Below, in pieces: positions 17,533 through 27,332 of a DNA stretch of 37,494 nucleotides. This stretch comes from Methylococcaceae bacterium. Its GTDB lineage: Bacteria > Pseudomonadota > Gammaproteobacteria > Methylococcales > Methylococcaceae. Numbering within the stretch: position 1 is the stretch's first letter; each line of letters starts with the position of its first letter. Under the pieces are notes generated by a model. The model was not told where the DNA came from. It worked only from the letters and a program-made list of their open reading frames with translations, and did not search any database. The stretch is from assembly GCA_004299145.1 (NCBI GenBank), contig SCQD01000088.1, positions 1-37,494 on the forward strand, written 5' to 3'. The position numbers were made by a program, and so were the translations under genes.

Positions 17533-19308
17533 TTACGCCGCTGCTTTTTTGCGCAGTTGTATCCCTAACTCTTTGAGCTGCAAATCGGTCACCGGCGACG
17601 GCGTGTCGAACAACGGACACCACGCCGATTGGGTTTTCGGGAACGCCATCACGTCGCGAATGGAGCTGGCGCCGGTCATCAGCATCACCAGGCGGTCCAT
17701 GCCGAATGCGATGCCGCCGTGGGGCGGCGCGCCGTATTTGAGGGCGGTGAGCAGGAAGCCGAATTTCTGCTGGGCTTCTTCCTCACCGATGCCTAACAAG
17801 TCGAACACCGCGCTTTGCATGTCGGTGTTGTGGATACGCACCGAACCGCCGCCGATTTCCATGCCGTTGAGCACCATGTCGTAAGCGCGCGACAACGCCG
17901 CACCGGGGTTGGACTGCACTTCTTCCAGGCTGCACTTGGGCGCGGTGAACGGATGGTGCAACGCCATCCAGCGGTTTTCACGATCATCCCACTCGAACAT
18001 CGGAAACTCCACCACCCACAGCGGCGCCCATTCGCACTGCATAAGGCCCCGGTCGTGCCCCAGCTTGACGCGCAACGCGCCCAGCGCTTCGTTGACGATT
18101 TTGGCCTTGTCGGCGCCGAAGAAAATCAAATCGCCGGTTTGCGCGCCGGTGCGCTGCAGAATTTTTTGCACCGAGGCATCGGGGATGAACTTGAGGATAG
18201 GCGATTGCAAGCCTTCCAAACCGGCGTCCAGGTCGTTCACTTTGATATAGGCCAAGCCCTTGGCCCCGTAGATGCCGACGAACTGGGTGTAATCGTCGAT
18301 TTCTTTGCGCGTCAATTCACAGCCGCCCGGCAGACGCAGCGCCGCCACCCGGCCGTGGGGGTCGTTGGCCGGGCCGTGGAAGACTTTGAACTCCACCGCT
18401 TGCAGCAAATCGGCGATGTCCACCAATTCCAGCGGTATGCGCAAGTCCGGTTTGTCCGAACCGTAGCGGCGCATGGCTTCGGCGTAGGGGATGCGCGGAA
18501 ACGGGTCGGGCAGCGCCACTTGCAGCGATTCGCTGAACAGTTCGCGTATCATGTTTTCCGTCACCGTCATGATGGCGTCTTCATCCATGAATGAGGTTTC
18601 GATATCCAGCTGGGTAAATTCCGGCTGACGGTCGGCGCGCAAGTCCTCGTCGCGGAAACAGCGCACCACTTGATAATAGCGGTCCATGCCGGAAATCATC
18701 AGCAACTGTTTATAAAGCTGCGGCGATTGCGGCAGGGCGAAAAAAGAATTGGCATGGGTGCGGCTGGGCACCAGATAGTCGCGCGCGCCTTCCGGCGTGG
18801 CTTTGGTGAGAAACGGCGTTTCGATTTCGAAAAAGCCTTCGGCGTCCAAAAACTGGCGCAAAAAGCGCGTGATGTCGCGGCGCTTTTTCATGCGCTCCTG
18901 CATCAGCGGACGGCGCAGATCGATGTAGCGATAGCGCAGCCGGGTTTCCTCGTTCACCTCGATGTCGCTTTCCACCGGGAACGGCGGGGTTTCCGACTTG
19001 TTGAGGATGTTCAACTCGTGGCCCAGTACTTCGATCTGGCCCGTCGCCAGATTGGCGTTCCCCGTACCCGCCGGACGAGGCCGCACCTTGCCCTTGACTT
19101 GCAGCACGAATTCGCTGCGCACCGTTTCAGCGGCGGCAAAAGCCGCCACCGTATCCGGATCGAACACCACCTGCACCAAACCTTCCCGGTCGCGCAAGTC
19201 GATAAATATCACGCCACCATGGTCACGCCGCCGATGCGCCCAGCCGCACAACTGGACTTCCTGGCCGATATGGGTTTCGTTCACTTCTCCGCACCTGTGG
19301 CTGCGCAT
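17533..19308 (-). CDS. aspS: Aspartyl-tRNA synthetase
   Basis: The protein has 591 residues from ATG 19308 ([20 protein letters not shown]), the normal bacterial length. It has an N-terminal anticodon-binding OB fold ([23 protein letters not shown]), then class II motif 2 ([20 protein letters not shown]), the bacterial GAD insertion, and motif 3 ([13 protein letters not shown]) followed by FPKTQSA. It charges tRNA-Asp in the cytoplasm. The in-frame extension to 19593 is not family-like. It appears monocistronic, and its stop lies just next to the REP array. Confidence 0.97.
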   Translation of the reverse strand: MRSHRCGEVNETHIGQEVQLCGWAHRRRDHGGVIFIDLRDREGLVQVVFDPDTVAAFAAAETVRSEFVLQVKGKVRPRPAGTGNANLATGQIEVLGHELNILNKSETPPFPVESDIEVNEETRLRYRYIDLRRPLMQERMKKRRDITRFLRQFLDAEGFFEIETPFLTKATPEGARDYLVPSRTHANSFFALPQSPQLYKQLLMISGMDRYYQVVRCFRDEDLRADRQPEFTQLDIETSFMDEDAIMTVTENMIRELFSESLQVALPDPFPRIPYAEAMRRYGSDKPDLRIPLELVDIADLLQAVEFKVFHGPANDPHGRVAALRLPGGCELTRKEIDDYTQFVGIYGAKGLAYIKVNDLDAGLEGLQSPILKFIPDASVQKILQRTGAQTGDLIFFGADKAKIVNEALGALRVKLGHDRGLMQCEWAPLWVVEFPMFEWDDRENRWMALHHPFTAPKCSLEEVQSNPGAALSRAYDMVLNGMEIGGGSVRIHNTDMQSAVFDLLGIGEEEAQQKFGFLLTALKYGAPPHGGIAFGMDRLVMLMTGASSIRDVMAFPKTQSAWCPLFDTPSPVTDLQLKELGIQLRKKAAA

Positions 19309-19651
19309 AAACAATCTCTTTACTGTAGGAGGGGCTTTGCCCCGGAATGAATAGGCAAGAAAGCCGGAAATGTTACGTTGGCGTTGCCGACGGTGCAACC
19401 GTTCGGCCATTTTTGGCGCTTTAACGCCGGCATTGCCGGCAGATTGTGCTGTTATCGCTACCCCCCAGCCTTTATAATGGTACGTGTTTGTGCGTACAGT
19501 GCGGTAGGCGAATACCACAACCGCAAGTCCACTCCGGCTGGTTTGGTTTCTGGGGATTTTATAACCCATAGATGGCCGGTCGTCTTTTTTCATCGGGGAG
19601 CTGGAACAGCCCGCCGTTTAATGCTTAAGCAGCAAGCAATCATACACATCC
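19309..19651. other. 343-base gap between aspS and a small membrane-protein gene
   Basis: No convincing gene was seen. It holds a short hairpin ggggctttgcccc (19331-19343) inside a gtaggaggggctttgccccg element of a type often dispersed in proteobacterial genomes. It also has a TATAAT (19473-19478) on the plus strand with no good -35, followed by gtacg...cgtac half-sites (about 19480-19497). Confidence 0.5.
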
Positions 19652-19987
19652 ATGAATATCAACATTTTCCTCATCCGTTTCCTGCAATTTACCACCTTCG
19701 CCCTGTTTCTATTCGCATTTCTGGTTTATGCGTTTACCTTTGTCTTGCTGCCGCTGGCGGTTTTGTTCCAGGTAACGCGCTTGCTGCACGGCATCGGTTT
19801 GCCGGTGGTCATCGCCTTACTGGGGGCCGGCGGGGCTGTGGCTTATGTGGGTAAAACGCTGTGGGGAATGTCGACGCTATGCCATCTGGTCTGGGATATC
19901 GGCATGCAGATCGTGACTTTCGGCAAAGCCCAGCTCCAGCGCTATGAGCAAGTACTCGCTGAATACCAGAGCGTGGTGGGCGCTTAA
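19652..19987 (+). CDS. Small membrane protein of unknown function
   Basis: This is a 111-residue protein. Residues ~8-45 form one or two membrane helices (FTTFALFLFAFLVYAFTFVLLP) and residues ~50-72 another (LPVVIALLGAGGAVAYVGKTLW). The C-terminal ~35 residues are soluble and helical (KAQLQRYEQVLAEYQSVVGA). I do not recognise the family. It is likely real because of its ATG start, the hydrophobic pattern in two blocks, and its end just before a REP element. It does not form an operon with aspS, which is divergent. Confidence 0.6.
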   Translation: MNINIFLIRFLQFTTFALFLFAFLVYAFTFVLLPLAVLFQVTRLLHGIGLPVVIALLGAGGAVAYVGKTLWGMSTLCHLVWDIGMQIVTFGKAQLQRYEQVLAEYQSVVGA

Positions 19988-20001
19988 GTACCGCTGCTCC
20001 C

Positions 20002-20051
20002 CTGGTTCCCAAGCGTCGCGCGGGAACCAGGCCTTGGAAGCTCCGGCTTCC
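20002..20051. repeat. Two REP-like hairpins
   Basis: ctggttccc...gggaaccag (20002-20030) and ggaagctccggcttcc (20036-20051) belong to the same families as at 3.9 and 17.2-17.5 kb. They lie 20 bases before the 5'-nucleotidase ATG, so they will be in its 5' leader or promoter. Confidence 0.85.
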
Positions 20052-20071
20052 CGTTCGGCTCACTAGCCCCC

Positions 20072-20992
20072 ATGACTCAAGACCGCCGTTTAGTCGTCGC
20101 CATTTCATCCAGGGCGCTGTTCGACCTGGACGAATCCCATCGGATTTTCGAAACCGAAGGCAAAGACGCTTATTGCCGTTATCAGGTCGAGCGCGAAGAG
20201 CAGCCCCTGCCGCCCGGCGTGGCGTTTCCGCTGGTAAAGAAGCTGCTGGCCATCAACGAAGCCTTGGCGGAACGGCCGCTGGTGGAAGTGATTCTGCTGT
20301 CCCGCAACAGCGCCGATACCGGCTTGCGCATCTTCAACTCCATCCAGCACCACCAATTGAACATCAGCCGCGCGGCATTCACCAGCGGCGACTCCCCTTT
20401 TGCCTATATATCGGCTTTCGGCGCGCATTTGTTTTTGTCGGCCAATGCCGAAGACGTGGTGCAGGCTCTGGAATCGGGAATAGCCGCCGCCACCATCATG
20501 TCGTCGGACTCCGCGCCCAGCGCCTTCGATCAGCAATTGCGCATTGCTTTCGACGGCGACGCGGTATTGTTTTCCGATGAGTCGGAGCGGATTTACAAGG
20601 CCCAAGGCTTGGCGGCGTTTACCGAGAACGAAATCACCGAGGCCAAAAAACCTTTATCCGGCGGTCCGTTCAAGGATTTCCTGGCGGCCTTGCACTATAT
20701 CCAAAACCAGTTTGGACTGGAACGCTCGCCGATTCGCACGGCACTGGTGACGGCGCGGGCGGCGCCGGCCCATGAACGGGTGGTGCGCACGTTGCGGGCC
20801 TGGAATATCCGCATCGACGAGGCGCTGTTTTTGGGCGGCATGGATAAAAGCGATTTTTTGCGCGCGTTCGGCGCCGATATCTTTTTTGACGACCACCGCG
20901 GCCACTGCGAATCGGCCAGCCGGCACGTGGCCACCGGCCACGTGCCGCACGGCATCGCCAACCTCAGCCCTGCACCAGCTGATAGTGACTGA
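20072..20992 (+). CDS. Cytosolic 5'-nucleotidase family protein (PF06189-like)
   Basis: This 306-residue protein would dephosphorylate nucleoside monophosphates in the cytoplasm. It starts MTQDRRLVVAISSRALFDLDESHRIFE and has LVEVILLSRNSADTGLRIFNSI, ITRAAFTSG-like sequence (ISRAAFTSGDSPFAYI), IAFDGDAVLFSDESERIY (a second DxD-type loop), LVTARAAPAHERVVRTLRAW and FLGGMDKSDFLRAFGADIFFDD. These are the hallmarks of the 5'-nucleotidase family and give nearly its full length. Its 3' end overlaps the oppositely oriented PilZ-like gene by 29 bases. Substrate preference cannot be read from the sequence. Confidence 0.88.
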   Translation: MTQDRRLVVAISSRALFDLDESHRIFETEGKDAYCRYQVEREEQPLPPGVAFPLVKKLLAINEALAERPLVEVILLSRNSADTGLRIFNSIQHHQLNISRAAFTSGDSPFAYISAFGAHLFLSANAEDVVQALESGIAAATIMSSDSAPSAFDQQLRIAFDGDAVLFSDESERIYKAQGLAAFTENEITEAKKPLSGGPFKDFLAALHYIQNQFGLERSPIRTALVTARAAPAHERVVRTLRAWNIRIDEALFLGGMDKSDFLRAFGADIFFDDHRGHCESASRHVATGHVPHGIANLSPAPADSD

Positions 20993-22595
20993 AATACGCC
21001 GTGGCTTCCAACAGCCGCGCCAACCGTAAATTTTTCCATTCTCCCTGGTGTTCCACCGTCAGCCACAACCCGTTGGCAAAACTCATGGCCGGCAGGATGA
21101 TGGTTGCGGCAATGCCGCCGTCCTGCTCGCTGCCGATCAGCAGGCAGAACAGACTGCGTTTCTGCTCGCCTTCCAGGTAGGCTTTGCAAGCGTGCAGCGC
21201 TCCAGAAACCACCTCTACATCGGCAAACGCGCGCGTGGCATCCAGGGCAGGAGTAGCCGCACGAATCATGCCGGCGCAAACAGGCACGCCCTCCCCCCGC
21301 ATCAGGATGAAATCACCCACCCGCAAGCTCGAGCGGTCTGCGATCAACATGGCCCTGCGGTTGCCGGCATCAAAATGCATCAAGCCCTGTTGGCAGTGTT
21401 GCGCTGCGCTGACTTCCCTGGTGCCGGCCGCCCAGATTTCTTCACGGCTGATTTGCGGATGCCGAGCCGGCCGCGGCTCAAAGCACTGGGGTACCCGTTC
21501 CGATAATCTGCTGCGCGCATCCTGGGCTGGAGCCTGCAATTCCAGAACATTGCCTTTGCCGCCATCCAAACCGTTGACGCGCCGCACGAGCTTGGCAACG
21601 TCGGCCGCCAGCAACGCGGCAATACCATCCACCCCGCCGGCAAACAGCACGGGGCTGTTGTGCCGGCCGCCTTGCCGGTATTCCCGGCAGGGCGTCAAGC
21701 GGCAAGCAACCGTTTGCCCAAAAACCGGCCCAGCGTCGCGGGATTGCAAGCGCTCCAGCAATTGAGGATTCAGAAACAAAAAGCGGTGGTCGGTGCTGAC
21801 TGTGCCCAGGGCGCCGATGGGCTGCGGCATGGCGTTGTCGGCGAGGTCCAGGTAAAAGTCGGCTTCTTGCAGATTAAACGCCCGCTCATGCTGCAATCCC
21901 ACCCACTGAATATGCTCATCCAGCCAAGCATACAGAGCGGCGCTTTCCCGCTGCGACAAGCGGGTGGGCAGCGCCAGCTGGAAAACGGCAATTTTGCACA
22001 GCCACTGACGGGGCGTAAGGCAAGCAAGTTTCTCATCATCCGTGTCCGCACTTTGGTTGTCGATGATGTCCGAGATTTCGGCACGGCGATAGATTTGCTG
22101 GATTTTGCGCCATACGTCCAACATGGGGGATTCATAGCATTGTGCGCTGCGCAACAGGTACAGGCCGTAAGCGGCCAGCGCCCGCTCAATCGCCGTGGTT
22201 TGCTGGGACTTGCTGAAAGCATGGGCGAAGTTGGCGGCATCGGTCACCCGATGATAGCCCAGCGCCAGTTCCGCCTGGAACTGCACGACCAGGCGGACTA
22301 ATTTGGCGATTTTGTCGTCCAGCGGAAAGGTTTGCCCCAGAAAATAGGGATCGAAACGGCGGCAGTATTGCAGCACTTGCGGACGCAACAGTTCCATCAG
22401 CTGCAAACGCTGATGGGCGGGCAGTTCCGTGCGGTTCAAGCTGCGCAGGGCCTGGAATAATTGCCGGCAGCCGTCGCCGAACCCCAGGCTGGGCAAAAAC
22501 TTCAACCAAGCATCGAAAGCGGGGATGGTAACAGCGCAAGGCAGCGCGTTGTCGGCAACGCTGCTGATCTTGTGGGTGGCGGTTGCGGTGGTCAT
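20964..22595 (-). CDS. Uncharacterised protein, possible C-terminal PilZ-like domain
   Basis: The protein has 543 residues from ATG 22595 (MTTATATHKISSV), which has GGGAG about 10 bases upstream. The N-terminal ~230 residues are helical (AFDAWLKFLPSLGFGDGCRQLFQALRSLN begins the recognisable part). The C-terminal ~150 residues are beta-rich, with RAMLIADRSSLRVGDFILMR followed by a loop and ADVEVVSGALHACKAYL, in the position where gammaproteobacterial proteins of this type carry a PilZ-like fold. The c-di-GMP motif RxxxR...(D/N)xSxxG is not intact, so nucleotide binding is doubtful. Similar long proteins are sometimes labelled 'molecular chaperone', with no clear basis I can see. No membrane segments. 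Cysteines are scattered. Likely cytoplasmic; role unknown. Confidence 0.65.
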   Translation of the reverse strand: MTTATATHKISSVADNALPCAVTIPAFDAWLKFLPSLGFGDGCRQLFQALRSLNRTELPAHQRLQLMELLRPQVLQYCRRFDPYFLGQTFPLDDKIAKLVRLVVQFQAELALGYHRVTDAANFAHAFSKSQQTTAIERALAAYGLYLLRSAQCYESPMLDVWRKIQQIYRRAEISDIIDNQSADTDDEKLACLTPRQWLCKIAVFQLALPTRLSQRESAALYAWLDEHIQWVGLQHERAFNLQEADFYLDLADNAMPQPIGALGTVSTDHRFLFLNPQLLERLQSRDAGPVFGQTVACRLTPCREYRQGGRHNSPVLFAGGVDGIAALLAADVAKLVRRVNGLDGGKGNVLELQAPAQDARSRLSERVPQCFEPRPARHPQISREEIWAAGTREVSAAQHCQQGLMHFDAGNRRAMLIADRSSLRVGDFILMRGEGVPVCAGMIRAATPALDATRAFADVEVVSGALHACKAYLEGEQKRSLFCLLIGSEQDGGIAATIILPAMSFANGLWLTVEHQGEWKNLRLARLLEATAYFSHYQLVQG

Positions 22596-22734
22596 GGTCT
22601 TAGCTCCCAGAGTTAGCGGCAAGTCATCTACTTGCCGGCAATGTTAGGAAATTTGACCGGGCGTAAAGGGGGTTTGGTTCACAAAATCACGGTTGCTCAG
22701 GACGGGATGGGCAAATTGTGACGCAATACAGCCA

Positions 22735-23739
22735 TCACTTCACAATTTTGCGCAGGCTCTCCGCCGGTATTTTTGCCGCCCGCCCGGCCACCTCGCGCAC
22801 CAGGCGCGGCACCAGATAACCCGGCAAAGCCGCGCGCACGGCTTCGTATAAAACCAGCGCCTGGGGTAACGGCACGTCGAAGTGGGCCGTGCCGCGGGCT
22901 TTATCCAGCAAGTGCAGGTAATACGGCAAAACGCCGTGGCGAAACAAACTTTCGCTTAAATCGATCAACGCCACCGCACTGTCGTTGACGCCTTTGAGCA
23001 GCACGGCCTGATTGAGCAGGGTAATGCCGCGCTGGTTCAGCAGCGCCAGGGCTGCGGCCACTTCAGCATCCATTTCCTGCGCGTGGTTGGCGTGCAATAC
23101 CAGCACGGCTTGCAAGCGCGTACCACTCAGCAGCGCCGCCAAATCCGCCGTGACGCGCGCCGGCAATACCAGCGGCACCCGGCTGTGCATGCGCAGCCGG
23201 CTCAAGTGAGGAATGGCCGCCAGCCGATCCAGCAAGCTCGCCAGCCGTTCATCCGACAGCAATAAGGGATCGCCGCCGCTCAAAATCACTTCGTGAATGG
23301 AGGCGTCCTGCGCCAGATAGCTCAGAGCAGCCTGTTCCCGGCTTTTATGCAACTGCGCATCGGCATAAGGAAACGCCCGCCGAAAACAATAGCGGCAATG
23401 AATCGCACAAGCGCCGGTGGTAATCAGCAGCGCCCGGCCGCGATACTTGTGCAGCAGGCCGGGCGCAGCCACCGCTGCGCCATCGTCGACCGGATCGGCG
23501 ACAAAGCCGGGCATGACCAGCATTTCATCCGCCACCGGCAGCACTTGGCGCAACAATGGATCGGCGGTATCGCCCCGCCGCATGCGCGCGGCATAAGCCT
23601 GGGTCACCAAAAAAGGAAAATCGCCGGCGGCTTCGGCACTCAGCAGATCAGGCACATTTTGCAGTCCCAGGTAGCCCAGCAATTGCGATGGCGAAGTAAA
23701 AGCCTGGGCCAATTGGGCTTGCCAGGAAGAAGACTGCAT
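22735..23739 (-). CDS. epmB: EF-P beta-lysylation radical SAM enzyme EpmB
   Basis: This 334-residue radical SAM protein of the lysine 2,3-aminomutase family has the cluster motif CAIHCRYCFRR (Cys111, Cys115, Cys118). It continues with EVILSGGDPLLLSDERL and the characteristic LNQAVLLKGVNDS and YYLHLLDKARGTAHFDV near the C-terminus, which includes PLP-site features of the KamA fold. Its length is that of EpmB, shorter than true KamA. It converts alpha-lysine to beta-lysine for attachment to EF-P. It is divergent from efp with 91 bases between starts; epmA lies directly after efp, which fixes the assignment. Confidence 0.95.
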   Translation of the reverse strand: MQSSSWQAQLAQAFTSPSQLLGYLGLQNVPDLLSAEAAGDFPFLVTQAYAARMRRGDTADPLLRQVLPVADEMLVMPGFVADPVDDGAAVAAPGLLHKYRGRALLITTGACAIHCRYCFRRAFPYADAQLHKSREQAALSYLAQDASIHEVILSGGDPLLLSDERLASLLDRLAAIPHLSRLRMHSRVPLVLPARVTADLAALLSGTRLQAVLVLHANHAQEMDAEVAAALALLNQRGITLLNQAVLLKGVNDSAVALIDLSESLFRHGVLPYYLHLLDKARGTAHFDVPLPQALVLYEAVRAALPGYLVPRLVREVAGRAAKIPAESLRKIVK

Positions 23740-23781
23740 GGATAGAGGAACGGCGGGCTGATGGGAGGAGGATATTTATTT

Positions 23782-23787
23782 TATAAT
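23782..23787 (+). promoter_or_regulatory. Possible -10 of the efp promoter
   Basis: tataat lies 43 bases upstream of the efp ATG in an AT-rich patch (tttattttataatcg) of the 91-base epmB/efp divergent region. No clear -35 is seen at the right distance. The AT-rich patch may serve both directions. Confidence 0.35.
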
Positions 23788-23830
23788 CGTCGGGATTTTT
23801 TCACCTAATGTAAAAACCCCAGAGGACTGC

Positions 23831-24400
23831 ATGGCAACCTATAGTACCAACGAATTCAAAGGCGGCTTGAAAATCATGATGGACGGCGATCCCTGCGCCA
23901 TCATCGAAAACGAGTTCGTCAAACCCGGCAAAGGCCAGGCCTTTAACCGGGTAAAGATCCGCAACCTGAAAACCGGCCGCGTCATCGAGCGCACTTTCAA
24001 ATCCGGCGACACGGTGGAAGGCGCCGACGTGGTCGACCGCGACATGCAGTACCTGTACAACGACGGCGAAACCTGGCACTTCATGGTGCCGGAGTCTTTC
24101 GAACAATACGGCGCCGACGCCAACGCCGTGGGCGATGCCAAAAAGTGGATGAAAGAGCAGGACGTCTGCATCGTCACCCTCTACAACGACCAGCCGCTGT
24201 CCGTGGCCCCGCCCAATTTCGTCAACCTGATCGTCACCGAAACCGATCCCGGCCTGCGCGGCGACACCTCCGGCGGCGGCGGCAAACCCGCCACCCTGGA
24301 AACCGGCGCCGTAGTGCGTGTGCCGTTGTTCCTGCAAACCGGCGAACTCATCAAAGTGGACACGCGCAACGGCGAATACGTGTCCCGTGTCAAAGAATAA
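23831..24400 (+). CDS. efp: Translation elongation factor P
   Basis: This 189-residue protein of three beta domains relieves ribosome stalling at polyproline. Domain I carries the lysylation loop VKPGKGQAF with Lys34, the residue modified by EpmA with beta-lysine. Domains II and III contain [15 protein letters not shown] and the signature [31 protein letters not shown]-like agagga precedes the ATG. The last 14 bases overlap the GTG start of epmA, so factor and modifying enzyme are made from one message. Confidence 0.98.
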   Translation: MATYSTNEFKGGLKIMMDGDPCAIIENEFVKPGKGQAFNRVKIRNLKTGRVIERTFKSGDTVEGADVVDRDMQYLYNDGETWHFMVPESFEQYGADANAVGDAKKWMKEQDVCIVTLYNDQPLSVAPPNFVNLIVTETDPGLRGDTSGGGGKPATLETGAVVRVPLFLQTGELIKVDTRNGEYVSRVKE

Positions 24401-25370
24401 AACCATTGACTGGCAACCGGCGTGCTCTCTGAGCACGCTGCGCCGCCGCGCCAAAATGCTGGCCGCCATCCGGGCGTTTTTCGCTGCCCGCGACGTGCTG
24501 GAAGTCGAAACCCCCCTGTTGTGCCTAGGCATAGGCACCGACCCGCACCTGGATTTTTTCAGCATTCCCGTGGCGGGCAACAGCTCCCGCTACCTGCAAA
24601 CCTCGCCCGAGTTCGCCATGAAACGCCTGCTGGCGGCGGGCAGCGGCTCCATCTATCAAATCTGCAAAGCGTTTCGCCGCGATGAAGCGGGGCGCATGCA
24701 CAATCCCGAATTCACCCTGCTGGAATGGTACCGGGTGGATTGCGACTTGCACGGCCTGATGGACGACATGGAAGACTTGTTGCGGCGGCTGGCTGAAGAT
24801 GCGTTGGGCCAAAGCGATGCCATCCGCATCCGTTATCACGACGTATTTTTGCAATACACCGGCCTCCCCCCTCTGGCAGCCACACGCGACGAACTGGCGG
24901 CATGCGCTGTCCGCCACGGCTTGCCCGAAGCCCGGGATTTGTGCGGCGATGACCGCTCCCTCTGGCTGGATTTACTGTTCAGCCACATCATTCAACCGCA
25001 ACTGGGCCAACGCGGCCTGTGCCTGGTCTATGACTATCCCGCCTGCCAACCCTCGCTGGCGCGCCGCAACCCCGGCGACGCGCGCTGGGTGGAACGCGTG
25101 GAACTGTTTTGGCGCGGCGTGGAACTGGCCAACGGCTTTCACGAATTGTGCGATGCTGAGGAACAAGCGGCGCGTTTTGCCGCCGAGCGCCAAGCGCGGC
25201 GTATATGCGGTCAAGCCGTACCCGATTCCGATGAACGCTTTTTAGCCGCGCTGAGCCACGGCCTGCCCGACTGCTCCGGCGTCGCCATCGGCCTGGACCG
25301 GCTGTTGATGCTGCTGACCGCAGCCGATCATATTGAACAGGTATTGGCTTTTCCCTACGCCAAGGCTTGA
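24387..25370 (+). CDS. epmA: EF-P-(R)-beta-lysine ligase EpmA
   Basis: The protein has 327 residues when started at GTG 24387 ([21 protein letters not shown]), which aligns with the normal N-terminus and length of EpmA/PoxA (about 325). It is a class II lysyl-tRNA synthetase catalytic core without the anticodon domain: [50 protein letters not shown] (motif 2) and [13 protein letters not shown] (motif 3). It ligates beta-lysine to EF-P Lys34. The start lies in the efp coding end in another frame (14-base overlap). No EpmC hydroxylase gene is in the window. Confidence 0.95.
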   Translation: MSKNKTIDWQPACSLSTLRRRAKMLAAIRAFFAARDVLEVETPLLCLGIGTDPHLDFFSIPVAGNSSRYLQTSPEFAMKRLLAAGSGSIYQICKAFRRDEAGRMHNPEFTLLEWYRVDCDLHGLMDDMEDLLRRLAEDALGQSDAIRIRYHDVFLQYTGLPPLAATRDELAACAVRHGLPEARDLCGDDRSLWLDLLFSHIIQPQLGQRGLCLVYDYPACQPSLARRNPGDARWVERVELFWRGVELANGFHELCDAEEQAARFAAERQARRICGQAVPDSDERFLAALSHGLPDCSGVAIGLDRLLMLLTAADHIEQVLAFPYAKA

Positions 25371-25442
25371 TATACTCGACGCGCCCCCTTCCTCGCCTTT
25401 GCGAAAAAGCGAATTCGACCTACCCAACGAGAATCAAGCGGC

Positions 25443-27239
25443 ATGAGCGTTTCAATCAAATCCCAGGTGCGCTATACCCAGTCCATCGTCTTCAAAGCGC
25501 TGCTCTATTTGTGTCTTTCGATCATCGGGATCGCGCTGTTGACCAGTCTGGGTTTTTATCTTCACCAAGAGCGTACCTTCAAAAAAAACGTCGTGAACGA
25601 GGGGCTGGGTTATCTGTCCACGCTGAAGAGCGAATCGAACGACTCGATTTCCAAAGGGCAGCGTGATTCGTTTCAGCGCGTGCTCGACAGCATCGCCACC
25701 ATCGACCACGTCATCTATACGGCCCTATATGCCCGCAACGGCTTGATGACTTACCGCTCGGGCGAAGTGACGGTCGGCAAGCCCTTTACGCGGGATGCGC
25801 AAACTCATCGGTTGATCAACAACAACCTCGAACTGTACCGGGCAAGCGGTGGACGCTATCAGCGCGAGGACTGGAGTTTGCGCGACCTGGGAGAGAACGG
25901 GAAAGCCCGCGCCCATATCCAGGAAAAACAGGCTGCGGGCACGGCCTGTGGCGGCTGCCATTTCGACCTCGGCGCTTTCAAGCTCGAATTCGACAGCCAA
26001 CGCACGGCTTATCGCCTGGACCAGGGCGCCGCCAGTTTCTTCTACAAGATTCCGGTAGACGGCGCCTGCATCAGCTGCCACACCCATTGGCGCCAAGGCG
26101 AGCACGCGGGATTTCTGGAAATCAAAATCGACACCGCAGCCGCCGAAGCCCAGAAACGCGACACGCTGACCTGGATCGGCTTGATGCAGATAGCCGTGCT
26201 CATACCGGTGCTGGCCATCATTTTCATGGTGTTCCGTTTCATGATCCATCGCCCGCTCAACCGCCTGGCCGACTCATTGAACGACCTGACGCAGGGCGAA
26301 GGCGACTTGACCCACTTGCTCGAAGCAACAACCGAGGACGAAATGAGCTTATTGTCCCGGCTGTTCAACCGGTTTATCGAAAAAATCAAAGTCATCGTCA
26401 TCGCTGTCAAACAGCAGATGAGTTCCGTCGATCGCTGGGGCAATCAAGTCGCCGACCGCAGCGGGCAGATCTATCTGAGCAACAATAAACTGGCCGCCAC
26501 GCTCAATCACGTTGCCGACAACACCGGCCGCATGCAAGAAGCCTCGACGGCGGTGAGCAGTTCCATCGGCCTGATTTACCAGGACATACTGCGTCTGGTC
26601 GAATTGATCAACCGCACGCACTCGGCGGCCACCCAGAACCAGCAGTCCACCGGCTCTGCCGCCAATGAAATCGATGGCTTGTCGGGAAAAATCAGCGCGC
26701 TGAGCAGCCAGTCCAACGAAGTGGTCACCCGCGTGGCCCACATCAACGACATTGCCGCGCAAACCAATTTGTTGGCGCTCAATGCCGCCATCGAAGCGGC
26801 GCGGGCGGGCGAGCACGGCCGTGGCTTCGCCGTGGTGGCGGAAGAAGTGCGCAAACTCGCGGACCAGACCAGCAAGCTCACCGAATCGATCAACTCGACG
26901 CTGGGCAGCTTTACCCAGGAAATCCAGCACGCCAGCGAAATCATGCAGACCATCCGTTCGAGCATGGAAAAATTATCCATCTCCTCGCAAGGCACGGCGG
27001 ACGATTTGAAGAACACAGCAGGACGCATCGACGATCTGAATCGGGAGTTCCAAAACGTCAATAATCTGATGAGCGAACAGCAAAGGATCACCAGAGACAT
27101 TACCGACCAGATTATGGAAGCGCACAGCGAAGCCAACCAAACCCAGGAGGTAACGGCAGAGCTGAATCGGCTGTCTTCAAGCTTGCAGAAAGCGGTCAAA
27201 GACGTTGCGCTGGAAACGTCCAAGTTCAAGACGGAGTGA
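25443..27239 (+). CDS. Methyl-accepting chemotaxis protein with two c-type heme motifs
   Basis: The 598-residue receptor is laid out as follows: membrane helix 1 (~residues 17-41), a ~200-residue periplasmic domain, helix 2 (~244-266), HAMP (~267-320) and a signalling domain with [20 protein letters not shown] and [20 protein letters not shown]. The periplasmic domain has CGGCH (169-173) and CISCH (209-213), classic covalent heme-attachment motifs. The receptor therefore probably senses redox state, O2 or NO, or another heme ligand, and signals to CheA/CheW. No EAAAR-type methylation pentapeptide tail is seen at the C-terminus (ends KFKTE). It is monocistronic, with a REP repeat just past its stop. 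No che genes are in the window. Confidence 0.92.
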   Translation: MSVSIKSQVRYTQSIVFKALLYLCLSIIGIALLTSLGFYLHQERTFKKNVVNEGLGYLSTLKSESNDSISKGQRDSFQRVLDSIATIDHVIYTALYARNGLMTYRSGEVTVGKPFTRDAQTHRLINNNLELYRASGGRYQREDWSLRDLGENGKARAHIQEKQAAGTACGGCHFDLGAFKLEFDSQRTAYRLDQGAASFFYKIPVDGACISCHTHWRQGEHAGFLEIKIDTAAAEAQKRDTLTWIGLMQIAVLIPVLAIIFMVFRFMIHRPLNRLADSLNDLTQGEGDLTHLLEATTEDEMSLLSRLFNRFIEKIKVIVIAVKQQMSSVDRWGNQVADRSGQIYLSNNKLAATLNHVADNTGRMQEASTAVSSSIGLIYQDILRLVELINRTHSAATQNQQSTGSAANEIDGLSGKISALSSQSNEVVTRVAHINDIAAQTNLLALNAAIEAARAGEHGRGFAVVAEEVRKLADQTSKLTESINSTLGSFTQEIQHASEIMQTIRSSMEKLSISSQGTADDLKNTAGRIDDLNREFQNVNNLMSEQQRITRDITDQIMEAHSEANQTQEVTAELNRLSSSLQKAVKDVALETSKFKTE

Positions 27240-27257
27240 TGGCCGTGGGTATTATGG

Positions 27258-27318
27258 CTACGACACAGGACGCGGAGCGTCCAAGGCTGCATTCCCACGC
27301 GGAGCGTGGGAACGATAA
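27258..27318. repeat. REP pair, near-identical to the copy at 29925-29985
   Basis: ctacgacac then ggacgcggagcgtcc (27268-27282) and attcccacgcggagcgtggg (27291-; stem ends ~27313). It differs from the 29925-29985 copy by one base over 61. It sits between the convergent ends of the chemoreceptor and hydrogenase small-subunit genes. Confidence 0.9.
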
Positions 27319-27332
27319 TGAATCCTCATGAC

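Noticed and set aside
17264-17623. Open frames encoding FPRSAWERSLGRSAS-type peptides (also at 27226-27480 and 29917-30318)
   Set aside because: These are translations of REP hairpins, which give such peptides in many genomes; they are not genes.
19378-19854. 158-codon open frame overlapping the small membrane-protein gene
   Set aside because: It has no family features and runs through a hairpin element. The alternative frame at 19652-19987 has clean membrane helices and its own start.
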